The notes under the pieces are model-generated. The model worked only from the letters and a program-made list of their open reading frames with translations. It had not been told where the DNA came from and did no database searches. Below are positions 1-7,197 of a stretch of DNA of 64,000 nucleotides, piece by piece; the stretch's first letter is position 1; each line of letters begins with the position of its first letter. Made by a program: the position numbers and the translations under genes. Source of the DNA: a bacterium (GTDB lineage: Bacteria > Verrucomicrobiota > Kiritimatiellia > CAIKKV01 > CAITUY01); contig JBAWZF010000001.1 of assembly GCA_037143175.1 (NCBI GenBank), positions 170,199-234,198 on the forward strand, written 5' to 3'.

Positions 1-343
1 TGGCGGCATTCTCGCCTCGATAGGACATGGAGCCGGAGGCATCCAGCAGAATGGTGGCACGGAGGTTGGTTTCCTCGATATATTGTTTGATGTAGTAGCG
101 GTCGGATTTGGCATAGACCTGCCAGTCGAGATCACGGAGGTCATCGCCGGGCGCATATTCCCGGTGTTCGGCAAATTCGGCCGAGTACCCGCGATAGGGA
201 CTCTGGTGGCGACCGGAAATGAATCCCTCCACGGTTTGACGCGCCAGCAGCTCAATCCTGTTGATTTTTGCCATCGCCTCAGGATCCAGGAGCTGGAAGT
301 GAGGCGGGACAGAAGACGGAGTGCTATGGGGGGAATCACTCAT
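1..343 (-). CDS. DUF58 domain protein, N-terminal part (runs off window)
   Basis: The start codon is at 343-341, two bases after the moxR stop, and the gene runs off the left edge. About 114 residues are visible. They contain the conserved DUF58 run: [19 protein letters not shown], then [20 protein letters not shown], then [15 protein letters not shown], ending in [13 protein letters not shown]. The DASGS motif is the start of the von Willebrand-like (MIDAS) fold of this family. DUF58 proteins are usually encoded directly after MoxR AAA ATPases and are thought to work with them in metal-dependent maturation or stress responses. The tight spacing supports one transcription unit with moxR. The substrate is unknown. 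Confidence 0.88.
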   Translation of the reverse strand, partial: MSDSPHSTPSSVPPHFQLLDPEAMAKINRIELLARQTVEGFISGRHQSPYRGYSAEFAEHREYAPGDDLRDLDWQVYAKSDRYYIKQYIEETNLRATILLDASGSMSYRGENAA

Positions 344-345
344 GA

Positions 346-1395
346 TTACGTGAGCGAACCGTCCGTCGAGGGTTTGACCTCTTCCAGAAGCCGTTGGACA
401 ATCTGGTCGGTGGAGATGCCGGTGGCGTCTGCATTGAAGGTGGGGACAATGCGATGCCGCAAGACGCAGACGGCCATTTCGCGGACATCTTCCGTGGTGG
501 CATGATAGCGACCGTGCAGAATGGCGCGGGCTTTGGCGGCCATCATCATGTTGATGGTGGCGCGTGGGCCTGCACCCCACTGGACCAGCTCCCTGATGAA
601 GGCGGGTGAGGTGGGGCCGGGGCGTGTGGCCCGGGCCAGATCGCGGGCATACTCAAACACATGATCGGCAGCAGGAACACGGCGCACGATTTCCTGAAGC
701 TTCAGGATATCCTCACCCGAAAGGACGGGTTCAAGGACGGCCTTGTAAGTGCCGGTCACTTTTTTCGCGATATCCAGTTCTTCTGCGGCAGTGGGGTAAT
801 CCACCTTGATCATGAACATGAATCGATCCAACTGGGCCTCGGGAAGGGGATAGGTGCCTTCCTGTTCGATGGGGTTCTGAGTGGCGAGCACAAAGAAGGG
901 GTCGGGCAGTTTGAAGTCACCGCCACCCACGGTCACAATCCGCTCCTGCATTGCTTCCAGAAGCGCAGCCTGAGTCTTGGGTGGTGTCCGATTGATTTCA
1001 TCGGCCAGAACCATGTTGGCAAATAACGGGCCATGAACAAACCGGAAGGCACGCTTGCCGGTGGTGCGATCCTCTTCCAGCACATCGGTTCCAGTGATGT
1101 CGGCGGGCATCAGATCGGGAGTGAACTGGACGCGCTTGAACGTCAGGTGCATCACTTTGGAAAGGGTGCTTACCAAGAGGGTTTTGGCGAGGCCCGGTAC
1201 GCCGACCAGAAGCGCATGGCCTCGACAGAAGATCGCGACAAGCACCTGTTCCACAACTTTATCCTGTCCCACGATCGCCTGGCGTACCTGGTGCGTCATG
1301 TTGTCGTATGCCATATTCAGCGCCTTGACGGTTTCGATGTCACCCTGCGATGAAGGGGCCTCGGATGGATTCAGTTTAGTTTCGATGTTTGACAT
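346..1395 (-). CDS. moxR: MoxR-family AAA+ ATPase
   Basis: This 349-residue protein is a typical full-length MoxR ATPase. Walker A is GVPGLAKT (residues 65-72), Walker B is VLADEINR (129-136), sensor 1 lies in [23 protein letters not shown], and a C-terminal lid follows. MoxR proteins act as chaperone-like ATPases in the cytoplasm and assemble or activate partners that often carry DUF58 and vWA domains, as encoded next door. The gene is divergent from the FHA-sigma54 activator at 1633. A purine-rich stretch (AAGGAGCATCC on the coding strand) precedes ATG 1395 and supports the start. The family call is firm; the client protein is not known. Confidence 0.93.
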   Translation of the reverse strand: MSNIETKLNPSEAPSSQGDIETVKALNMAYDNMTHQVRQAIVGQDKVVEQVLVAIFCRGHALLVGVPGLAKTLLVSTLSKVMHLTFKRVQFTPDLMPADITGTDVLEEDRTTGKRAFRFVHGPLFANMVLADEINRTPPKTQAALLEAMQERIVTVGGGDFKLPDPFFVLATQNPIEQEGTYPLPEAQLDRFMFMIKVDYPTAAEELDIAKKVTGTYKAVLEPVLSGEDILKLQEIVRRVPAADHVFEYARDLARATRPGPTSPAFIRELVQWGAGPRATINMMMAAKARAILHGRYHATTEDVREMAVCVLRHRIVPTFNADATGISTDQIVQRLLEEVKPSTDGSLT

Positions 1396-1520
1396 GGATG
1401 CTCCTTAATTAATCTTCAAAATGTCTCACTATTAATCTTAGCACAAGGTGTGCCATGAAGTGAGAAATGGTCATGTAGTGGCTTTATGAGGCCGGATAGG
1501 TACGGTTCGCCCCATCATTT

Positions 1521-1548
1521 TTGGGGCTTATGTGTGGCGCAGTATACA
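1521..1548 (+). promoter_or_regulatory. Candidate sigma70-type promoter upstream of the FHA-sigma54 regulator
   Basis: TTGGGG at 1521-1526 and TATACA at 1543-1548 are separated by 16 bases. About 90 bases downstream lies the regulator ATG at 1633. A good Shine-Dalgarno (GGAGG, about 1555) is followed by ATG 1563, which opens a 63-codon frame overlapping the regulator start in another frame. It may be a leader peptide or chance. The promoter is a by-eye match only. Confidence 0.3.
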
Positions 1549-1632
1549 TAATTTGGAGGTTAATGCGTTCTGTTGTATGCAGATTCCCGTTGACTCCAGC
1601 CGAAGGGCAGCGTAGCCTTATCGGTAATAATT

Positions 1633-3015
1633 ATGAGCAATACAGCCATCACACCTGTCGGTCGAGGCGGATTTCAAACGGTCATGTTGAGCCCCAAAAA
1701 GGCGCCTCGTGCCTTGAAGTTAAAAAAGGCGAAACTCCTGATTCTCAGCAATAAGGAGAGTGGTCGTGAAGTTCCTGTCGATAAAGATGTGTTTACGATC
1801 GGGGCAGGTTCGCAGAATGATTTAATTATCACGGATGAGGCAGCCTCCCGCCGGCATTGTGAAATTCATCAGCGTGAAGATGGTTTTTTTCTGCGCGATC
1901 TGGGTAGCACGAACGGCACGATGGTGCAGGGCGTCCGGGTTTGTGAAGTGTATCTGACCCAGGGGGTGAAATTCCAGGTGGGGAAGACCCAGATGGTGTT
2001 CTGTCCGCTGCAGGAAACGATGTCCTATCCCTTAAGCCCCCATGAGAGTTTCGGGCGGTTAAACGGGCGGAGCACGGCCATGCGCCGGGTATTTCATCTG
2101 GCGGAAACGTATGCCAAAACGGATGCGGCTGTTTTGATTCAGGGCGAAACCGGGACGGGTAAAGAACTGCTGGCGGAGGCGTTGCATGCGTATAGTCCGC
2201 GAAGCAAAAAGCCTTTTGTGGTCATTGACTGTGCGGCGCTTGCCACCGGAGTTATTGAAAGCGAATTATTCGGGCATGCGAAAGGCTCCTTTACGGGGGC
2301 GGGTACCGAGCGGGTAGGGGCCTTTGAATCCGCCCATGGCGGAACGGTGTTCCTGGATGAAATCGGGGAGTTGGATCTGTCATTGCAACCCAAGTTACTG
2401 CGCGTTCTGGAGAAGAAGGAAGTCCGGCGGCTCGGGGCAAATACGGTGCGACCGGTGGATGTACGGATCATTGCGGCGACGAACCGGAATCTGGAGCGTG
2501 AGGTGCGTGAGGGGCGGTTCCGTGAGGATCTTTTTTACCGGTTGTCGATCGTCAAGATTGAGATGCCCTCGTTGCGACAACGGAAGGACGATATCCCCCT
2601 GTTGGTGCGCTGTCTCATGAAGGATCTGACAGGCTCCGATGATGTCACGATTTGGGCGGAGTTTGAGAAAAGCATGGATCTATTCCGGCAGCATGATTGG
2701 CCGGGCAATGCGCGCGAGTTGCGGAATGTGGTGGAGATGGGGGTCCGGGGGGCGGGTGGGGTGAGTAATCTGGGTGCCTTTCTCACATTGGGTCGGATGG
2801 GGGTGACGGAGTCTGGTGAGGGTCTGGGTAATATGGATGATAAGCCTTTCAAGGTGGCAAAGAATCAATTGGTCGACCACTTTGAGCGCGACTATATTAT
2901 CAAGTTGCTGGAGCGGAACAACGGCAACATTTCCCGCGCTGCCCGTGAAGCGCAGATCGAGCGCGCCTATTTGCAACGTCTGGTCCGCAAACATGAATTG
3001 AATGCAAAGGATTAA
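1633..3015 (+). CDS. FHA domain-containing sigma54-dependent transcriptional activator
   Basis: This 460-residue regulator has three parts. An FHA domain (about residues 35-125) carries the phosphothreonine-binding signature FTIGAGSQNDLIITD, SRRH and GSTNGT. A sigma54 AAA+ domain (about 140-375) has Walker A GETGTGKE (171-178), the sigma54-contact loop GSFTGA (218-223) and Walker B GGTVFLDEIGE. A Fis-type HTH sits at the C terminus (about 425-458, NGNISRAAREAQIERAYLQR). FHA in place of a receiver domain implies activation by Ser/Thr phosphorylation of a partner rather than by a histidine kinase. The ribosome site before ATG 1633 is weak, and ATG 1684 is an alternative start that keeps all domains. 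Its targets are unknown; I saw no clear -24/-12 promoter nearby. Confidence 0.92.
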   Translation: MSNTAITPVGRGGFQTVMLSPKKAPRALKLKKAKLLILSNKESGREVPVDKDVFTIGAGSQNDLIITDEAASRRHCEIHQREDGFFLRDLGSTNGTMVQGVRVCEVYLTQGVKFQVGKTQMVFCPLQETMSYPLSPHESFGRLNGRSTAMRRVFHLAETYAKTDAAVLIQGETGTGKELLAEALHAYSPRSKKPFVVIDCAALATGVIESELFGHAKGSFTGAGTERVGAFESAHGGTVFLDEIGELDLSLQPKLLRVLEKKEVRRLGANTVRPVDVRIIAATNRNLEREVREGRFREDLFYRLSIVKIEMPSLRQRKDDIPLLVRCLMKDLTGSDDVTIWAEFEKSMDLFRQHDWPGNARELRNVVEMGVRGAGGVSNLGAFLTLGRMGVTESGEGLGNMDDKPFKVAKNQLVDHFERDYIIKLLERNNGNISRAAREAQIERAYLQRLVRKHELNAKD

Positions 3016-3460
3016 AAAGCTGATGGGGTGTGGCTGTCCGGATCAAAGTCCATAGCCGCCCAGGAACTCCGTCATCATTCCTGAGTGCCGGGCGGTCAAA
3101 TTCAAGCCGGATAAGCAAATCAAGGCATGCGTCTTGAAGAGTTAGCTCCTTCTCCGGCATTCCGAGTTCCGCGTTGCACTGCGCCCCGCCGGTACAGTCA
3201 CAACCTTGGACCTCACGACCTCCGGACTGACCGTCCGCGGCTGCTCAAGCGCGCTTGGTCATGATCTGCCAACCGTAGTACCAGCCCAGGCCCCACTTTC
3301 CGCACACTCACGGTTCGCGCGGAATCGCGTTGAGAGCGGCAGGATGGAAATGACGGAGAAATTCAGGCGAATATACCCACGCGGTAGGGTTGTACCCCAT
3401 AGAACGAGGCCGAAGCTTAGACTAGTTTATCGAGTCATGGAAGAGTGGCAGGAAACCGGA
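3016..3460 (+). other. Gene-poor stretch with a dispersed repeat, probable remnant DNA
   Basis: These 445 bases separate the sigma54 activator from the first chemosensory fragment. No convincing gene is visible. Open frames on both strands resemble no family I recognise, although the minus-strand frame from about 3160 starting MPEKELTLQDACLDLL looks faintly protein-like. One inverted copy of the dispersed 18-base repeat lies at 3385-3402. The stretch marks the left edge of the accessory block. Confidence 0.6.
3385..3402 (-). repeat. Dispersed 18-bp repeat, copy A
   Basis: TAGGGTTGTACCCCATAG; read on the minus strand it is CTATGGGGTACAACCCTA, two changes from the consensus CTATGGGGTGTAACCCTA. 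GGG and CCC arms can form a small hairpin. See the other copies at 12274, 12800, 15821, 16130 and 52623. Confidence 0.7.
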
Positions 3461-3616
3461 ATGAGTTTTGAACCGACAACATCCATGCCTCCCGACGACG
3501 GGAGGCACATCGTCGTCATAAGGCTCGGCGATACTAGGATTGCCTTGCACCTTTCCGTGGTCGAGCGGGTGATCCGAGCGGTGGCCGTTACCCCGGTGGC
3601 CGATGCCCCATTCTGA
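3461..3616 (+). pseudogene. cheW fragment (first), N-terminal strand region only
   Basis: ATG 3461 follows GGCAGGAAACCGGA. The 51-residue product contains HIVVIRLGDTRIALHLSVVE followed by RVIRAVAVTPVADAP, a close match to the start of CheW adaptor proteins. These normally continue with about 100 more residues (an ILGVINVRG-type run), but here the frame stops at 3614-3616. The following 73 bases do not encode the missing part in any frame. CheW links receptors to CheA. Together with the cheR that follows, the position corresponds to wspB of a Wsp-like operon. It is truncated and cannot fold as a full CheW. An assembly error could produce the same picture. Confidence 0.75.
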
Positions 3617-3689
3617 TATATGACCTAGAGCGGTTCCTGCGAAAAAATGGTTCGTTTCTTTTCGATCACGTTGTGCCTGGAGTTCCGCC

Positions 3690-5165
3690 ATGAACACGGT
3701 TGCCATGAAACAAGATACGCTGGAGGCCGTAAGCGGTCTGATCGAACGGCGCCTGGGGCTCCATTTTCCATCTGAACGCCACGACGTTCTTGCCCGCGGG
3801 TTGGAGCGCGGCGGCGTGGAGATGGGCTTTGCCGATCCCGAGGCGTACGCGATCCGTCTTCTGGCCACTGGAATCACCCCAGTGGAACAGGACACCCTGG
3901 CACAGGCATTGACAGTGGGCGAAACCTATTTCTTCCGCGAACCTGCCGCTCTGAAAGCCCTTGAGGAGCACGTCCTGCCCGAATTGATCGCAGTACGCGG
4001 CAAAAGCGGGGAAAGGCGAATCCGAATGTGGAGCGCCGGTTGCTGTACTGGCGAAGAGGCGTATACCTTGGCCATCATGCTCACCCGGCTGATTCCTTCT
4101 TTGAGCGAATGGGACATCACGATTCTGGCCACCGACATCAATCCCGATGTCCTCAGCAAGGCCAGGGCCGGCCGATATCGGGAATGGTCGTTCCGGGGCG
4201 CGCCAGCGTGGCTCAAGACCGGCTATTTCAACAAGTCTGCAAATGATGAATACGAACTTGCCGCGCGCGTGCGGCAAATGGTCAGTTTCTCCTATCTGAA
4301 TCTCGTCGAAGACGTCTACCCGTCGCTGATGAATAATACGTCGGCCATGGATGTCATTCTGTGTCGAAACGTGATGATGTATTTTGCCGCTGACCGCGCC
4401 AAACTGGTAGTCGGACGATTCCACCGGGCGCTTCTGGACGGCGGCTGGCTTGTCATGAGTCCAAGCGAAGGCTGCCCCGGGAGTTCCGCTCTATTCGCCA
4501 GGGTGTCGTTCGACAACACCTCGCTATACCAGAAGAGTGGTGCCGTGGCGGTGCCCGTATTGCCGCCGCACGACCTCTCGGCACCCGACCGGATGGGCGC
4601 CTGCGTAATTACCGAACCGCCTCAGGCTCGCCGTGATGCGATCCGTGCGATATTACTCCCCACGGCACACTCGGAATCGCCCCTGGTGCCCGCGACGGAG
4701 GCGTACGCGCGCGCGGACTACGAAGCGGTCCTGAAGATCGCCGCCACCCTCCCGGAACCGGCGGTGCCCGTTCTCGTGCTGGCGGCTCGCGCCTGCGCCA
4801 ATCTTGGGCGGCTCGACGAAGCCCTTGCGTGGTGTCGAACGGCATTGGAACGTGACAAGATGCACGCCTCCGTCCACCACCTGCAGGCAACCGTTCTCGT
4901 GGCCAAACGCGACGGACCTGCCGCGCTGGAAGCGCTGAAGCGCGTACTGTATCTGGAGCCCCATTCCGTCCTGGCCCACTTCACAACGGCGAATCTCATG
5001 CTCCAGACCGGCGAACCGGCCAAGGCCATGAAGTACTTCCGTAAGACCATGAGTCTCCTCCGTGCGCTGGATGACAGTGCGGTGGTTCCCGACAGCGACG
5101 GCATGACCGCGGAAAGGCTGAAAGTCATTGTGAAACACATTCAGAAAAGTTTGGCAAGAACATGA
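3690..5165 (+). CDS. cheR: CheR-type chemoreceptor methyltransferase with C-terminal TPR region (WspC-like)
   Basis: This 491-residue protein begins with a CheR N-terminal helical domain (about 10-80). A SAM-dependent methyltransferase domain follows, with the binding loop WSAGCCTGEEAYTLA (114-128), LATDINPDVL (146-155) and ILCRNVMMYF (223-232). The C-terminal third (about 345-485) holds TPR-like helical pairs such as ARACANLGRLDEALAWCRTAL and ATVLVAKRDGPAALEALKRV. CheR-TPR fusions are typical of alternative (Wsp/ACF-type) chemosensory systems, where CheR methylates receptor glutamates. The stop overlaps the next start (ATGA, 5162-5165), so the downstream cheW fragment was translationally coupled. 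Codons are rich in G/C at third positions, unlike the ATP synthase genes. Confidence 0.92.
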   Translation: MNTVAMKQDTLEAVSGLIERRLGLHFPSERHDVLARGLERGGVEMGFADPEAYAIRLLATGITPVEQDTLAQALTVGETYFFREPAALKALEEHVLPELIAVRGKSGERRIRMWSAGCCTGEEAYTLAIMLTRLIPSLSEWDITILATDINPDVLSKARAGRYREWSFRGAPAWLKTGYFNKSANDEYELAARVRQMVSFSYLNLVEDVYPSLMNNTSAMDVILCRNVMMYFAADRAKLVVGRFHRALLDGGWLVMSPSEGCPGSSALFARVSFDNTSLYQKSGAVAVPVLPPHDLSAPDRMGACVITEPPQARRDAIRAILLPTAHSESPLVPATEAYARADYEAVLKIAATLPEPAVPVLVLAARACANLGRLDEALAWCRTALERDKMHASVHHLQATVLVAKRDGPAALEALKRVLYLEPHSVLAHFTTANLMLQTGEPAKAMKYFRKTMSLLRALDDSAVVPDSDGMTAERLKVIVKHIQKSLART

Positions 5166-5344
5166 GCACGGCAAGCCACACAGACCAAAGTATTCTCGAT
5201 GCGCGGGCCATGGAACTTGCACGGCCTCTTTTACGCAGGACAAGCGCCGAAGGGCATCTCGACGTTGTTGAGTTCCAGTTGGCTCACGAGTGCTACGCCA
5301 TCGAGAGCCGGTTCGTGGCGGAAGTGTTCCCCTCGGTATGTTGA
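5162..5344 (+). pseudogene. cheW fragment (second), truncated and joined to the receptor gene
   Basis: The frame starts at ATG 5162 inside the cheR stop and runs 60 codons. Its second half, DVVEFQLAHECYAIESRFVA followed by EVFPS, is the first CheW strand pair of a WspD-like adaptor (N-terminal extension plus CheW). After EVFPS the homology ends and a stop follows at 5342-5344. In the overlapping frame the sequence becomes the first membrane helix of the chemoreceptor. A deletion near 5330-5338 therefore seems to have removed most of cheW and the receptor start together. No intact cheW remains in the window. Confidence 0.75.
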
Positions 5345-7137
5345 TCGTGTTGATGGGTGTACTCGGCGGTTTGGCGGTCTGGCGCATGAACCTGGCCGCA
5401 GTCAGTTCAGCGGATCTGCCCGCTAAATTCGTCCCGGAGGTCATCGTTGCGCAAAAGGTGGCCACTGGCATCTGGTCGACACGGTTCAACATGCGCAACT
5501 ATACATTGACGGGCGATGAAGGCTTCCTGCTCAAAAGCCGCAAAGGGATTGCCGCATTGAAAGACGACCTCAAAGCAGCGGACGAACTCGCGAAGACATA
5601 TCCAGATCTCGTCGCCCTGCGCCAGGGCGTGGTTGACTCCAGAATCGCTTTGGACACGTGGGAGGCGGACACCGACAAGATGGAGTCCGAACGCAACAAC
5701 CTCAAGGTGCAGCGCGGACTGCTCGATGCGGCCGGCAAGGCCTACATGCTGGCATGCCAGACTATGCGGGCTTCGGAAGAAAAGGCGATGAAGACGGAAA
5801 TCGCCACTAACATGACCCCGGCCACACTGGACGAGCGGCTGATAAAACTCGGCATGGTTCAGAGGTTGAGAGACCATGGCATGGCCATTCAACTTAACAA
5901 CTTCAAGGCTCAGGCTGTGGGCGACATGGATGCCCTGCGCGATGTAATCAAGGACTTCGCTCCTCTCGAGGAAGCCTGCACTAGGTTGGAGCCGTTATTT
6001 CGCCAACAGGAGAATATTGACCAGTTGCACCAGCTCCGGGAATACGCGAACAGTTACAAGGCCGCCATGGAGGCGGTGTTGAAAATCCAACTGACCATCA
6101 ATGAACTCAAGGAGAAACTAGCCGATAGCGCGGAGGTGCTTGTGGCCAGGGGTGAAGGGGTGTCAACCGTTGGTCTGGGACATACAGCGAAGGCGGCGAC
6201 GGAGGGAGCGCAGCGTCTCAATGTCACGATTGTCATTCTGCTTGTGGGGTTGTTCGTCGCCCTGATCGCGGGAGTCGTGGTTGCATGGCTGTCCACGCGC
6301 GCCATTGCCGGGCCAATCCGCGAAGGGGCACAGGTGCTGGTCGCCGCTGCCGGTGAGGTATCCGCCACGGTCAGCCAGATAGCCGCCAGCGCCGGGGAGA
6401 CGGCCTCTGCTGTCGCTGAAACCAGTACGACGATCGACGAGGTTCGACAGACCGCGCAACTCGCAAGGGAAAGCGCGAAGGGCGTCTCGGACGGGGCCCA
6501 GAGCGCGGTGCGCACTTCGCACACGGGATCGGACGCCGTACGTGCCAGCGTGGACGGCCTGAAGCGGATCGGCGAACAGATGAAGGCGATCACGGGCTCG
6601 GTCATGAGCATGAGCGAGAAGAGCCAGGCGATCGGCGACATCATCACCACCGTCAACGATCTGGCCGAACAATCGAATCTTCTCGCCGTCAATGCCTCCA
6701 TGGAGGCGGCCCGCGCAGGCGAACAGGGCCAAGCCTTTGCATCGGTGGCCGAGGAAATCCGTAGCCTTGCCAATCAATCCAAGGAAGCGACCAAGCAGGT
6801 GAGGGCGATTCTGAGTGACGTTCAGAAGGCGACCAGCACGGCCGTGCTGACCACCGAACAGGGCGGCAAGGCCGTGCAGGAGGGGCAGAAACTCGCCGAC
6901 CAGGCCGCGGAAGCCATCAACACCATGGCGGCTGCCATCACGCAGTCCGCCCAAGCCGCCATCCAGATCGCCGCATCAAGCCAACAGCAACTGGCCGGCA
7001 CGGAACAGGTTGCCAACGCCATGGGGAACATCAAGGAAGCCAGCCTGCAGAACCAGGCGAGTACCACGCAACTGGCTACGGCTGCACGTAACCTGCAGGA
7101 TCTGGGGATGAACTTGCGGAAACTGGTGGAGGGGTAG
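5338..7137 (+). CDS. Methyl-accepting chemotaxis protein, N terminus truncated
   Basis: From ATG 5338 the product is 599 residues. It starts inside a membrane helix (MLIVLMGVLGGLAVWRM); the short cytoplasmic lead normally found before TM1 is missing. A helical periplasmic sensor follows (about 20-295). TM2 is VTIVILLVGLFVALIAGVVV (about 297-316). The long cytoplasmic coiled coil has the conserved hairpin tip EQSNLLAVNASMEAARAGE and FASVAEEIRSLANQSKEATK. Alternative GTG 5290 would add 16 residues encoded by the cheW fragment. The ligand is unknown. It presumably feeds the CheA encoded downstream, but insertion and function depend on whether the shortened TM1 still works. Confidence 0.85.
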   Translation: MLIVLMGVLGGLAVWRMNLAAVSSADLPAKFVPEVIVAQKVATGIWSTRFNMRNYTLTGDEGFLLKSRKGIAALKDDLKAADELAKTYPDLVALRQGVVDSRIALDTWEADTDKMESERNNLKVQRGLLDAAGKAYMLACQTMRASEEKAMKTEIATNMTPATLDERLIKLGMVQRLRDHGMAIQLNNFKAQAVGDMDALRDVIKDFAPLEEACTRLEPLFRQQENIDQLHQLREYANSYKAAMEAVLKIQLTINELKEKLADSAEVLVARGEGVSTVGLGHTAKAATEGAQRLNVTIVILLVGLFVALIAGVVVAWLSTRAIAGPIREGAQVLVAAAGEVSATVSQIAASAGETASAVAETSTTIDEVRQTAQLARESAKGVSDGAQSAVRTSHTGSDAVRASVDGLKRIGEQMKAITGSVMSMSEKSQAIGDIITTVNDLAEQSNLLAVNASMEAARAGEQGQAFASVAEEIRSLANQSKEATKQVRAILSDVQKATSTAVLTTEQGGKAVQEGQKLADQAAEAINTMAAAITQSAQAAIQIAASSQQQLAGTEQVANAMGNIKEASLQNQASTTQLATAARNLQDLGMNLRKLVEG

Positions 7138-7197
7138 AGGGCAGTGGACAGTGGACAGAGGGCAGTGGGCAGAGGGCAGTGGGCAGAGGGCAGAGTT
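7138..7197 (+). repeat. Short tandem repeat between receptor and cheA
   Basis: The receptor-cheA gap consists almost wholly of imperfect 7-base units, CAGTGGG/CAGAGGG/CAGTGGA, repeated about eight times. The array is purine-rich and may supply the Shine-Dalgarno for cheA. Because it allows an upstream GTG frame (7144) in phase with cheA, copy-number change could alter translation. Similar GCAGTGGGCAGAGGG-type arrays are known as intergenic clutter in other bacterial genomes (from memory). Confidence 0.7.

Noticed and set aside
1563-1754. 63-codon leader frame with a good ribosome site before the FHA regulator
   Set aside because: It overlaps the regulator out of frame and has no motif. It is noted under the promoter but not called as a gene.
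3020-3034. Partial match ATGGGGTGT to the dispersed repeat (also a similar one near 18160)
   Set aside because: The AACCC arm is missing, so these are not counted as copies.
3237-3306. Minus-strand fragment reading GWYYGWQIMTKRA before a stop
   Set aside because: It looks faintly like the end of a methyltransferase but is too short and preceded by a stop; I cannot support it.
4653-5498. Long antisense open frame over cheR and the cheW fragment
   Set aside because: Low-quality composition, no ribosome site or motif; explained by codon bias of the real genes.
6054-6773. Long antisense open frame (239 codons) over the chemoreceptor gene
   Set aside because: It is the complement of GC-rich coding sequence, shows no family motif, and the plus-strand frame is clearly the receptor.
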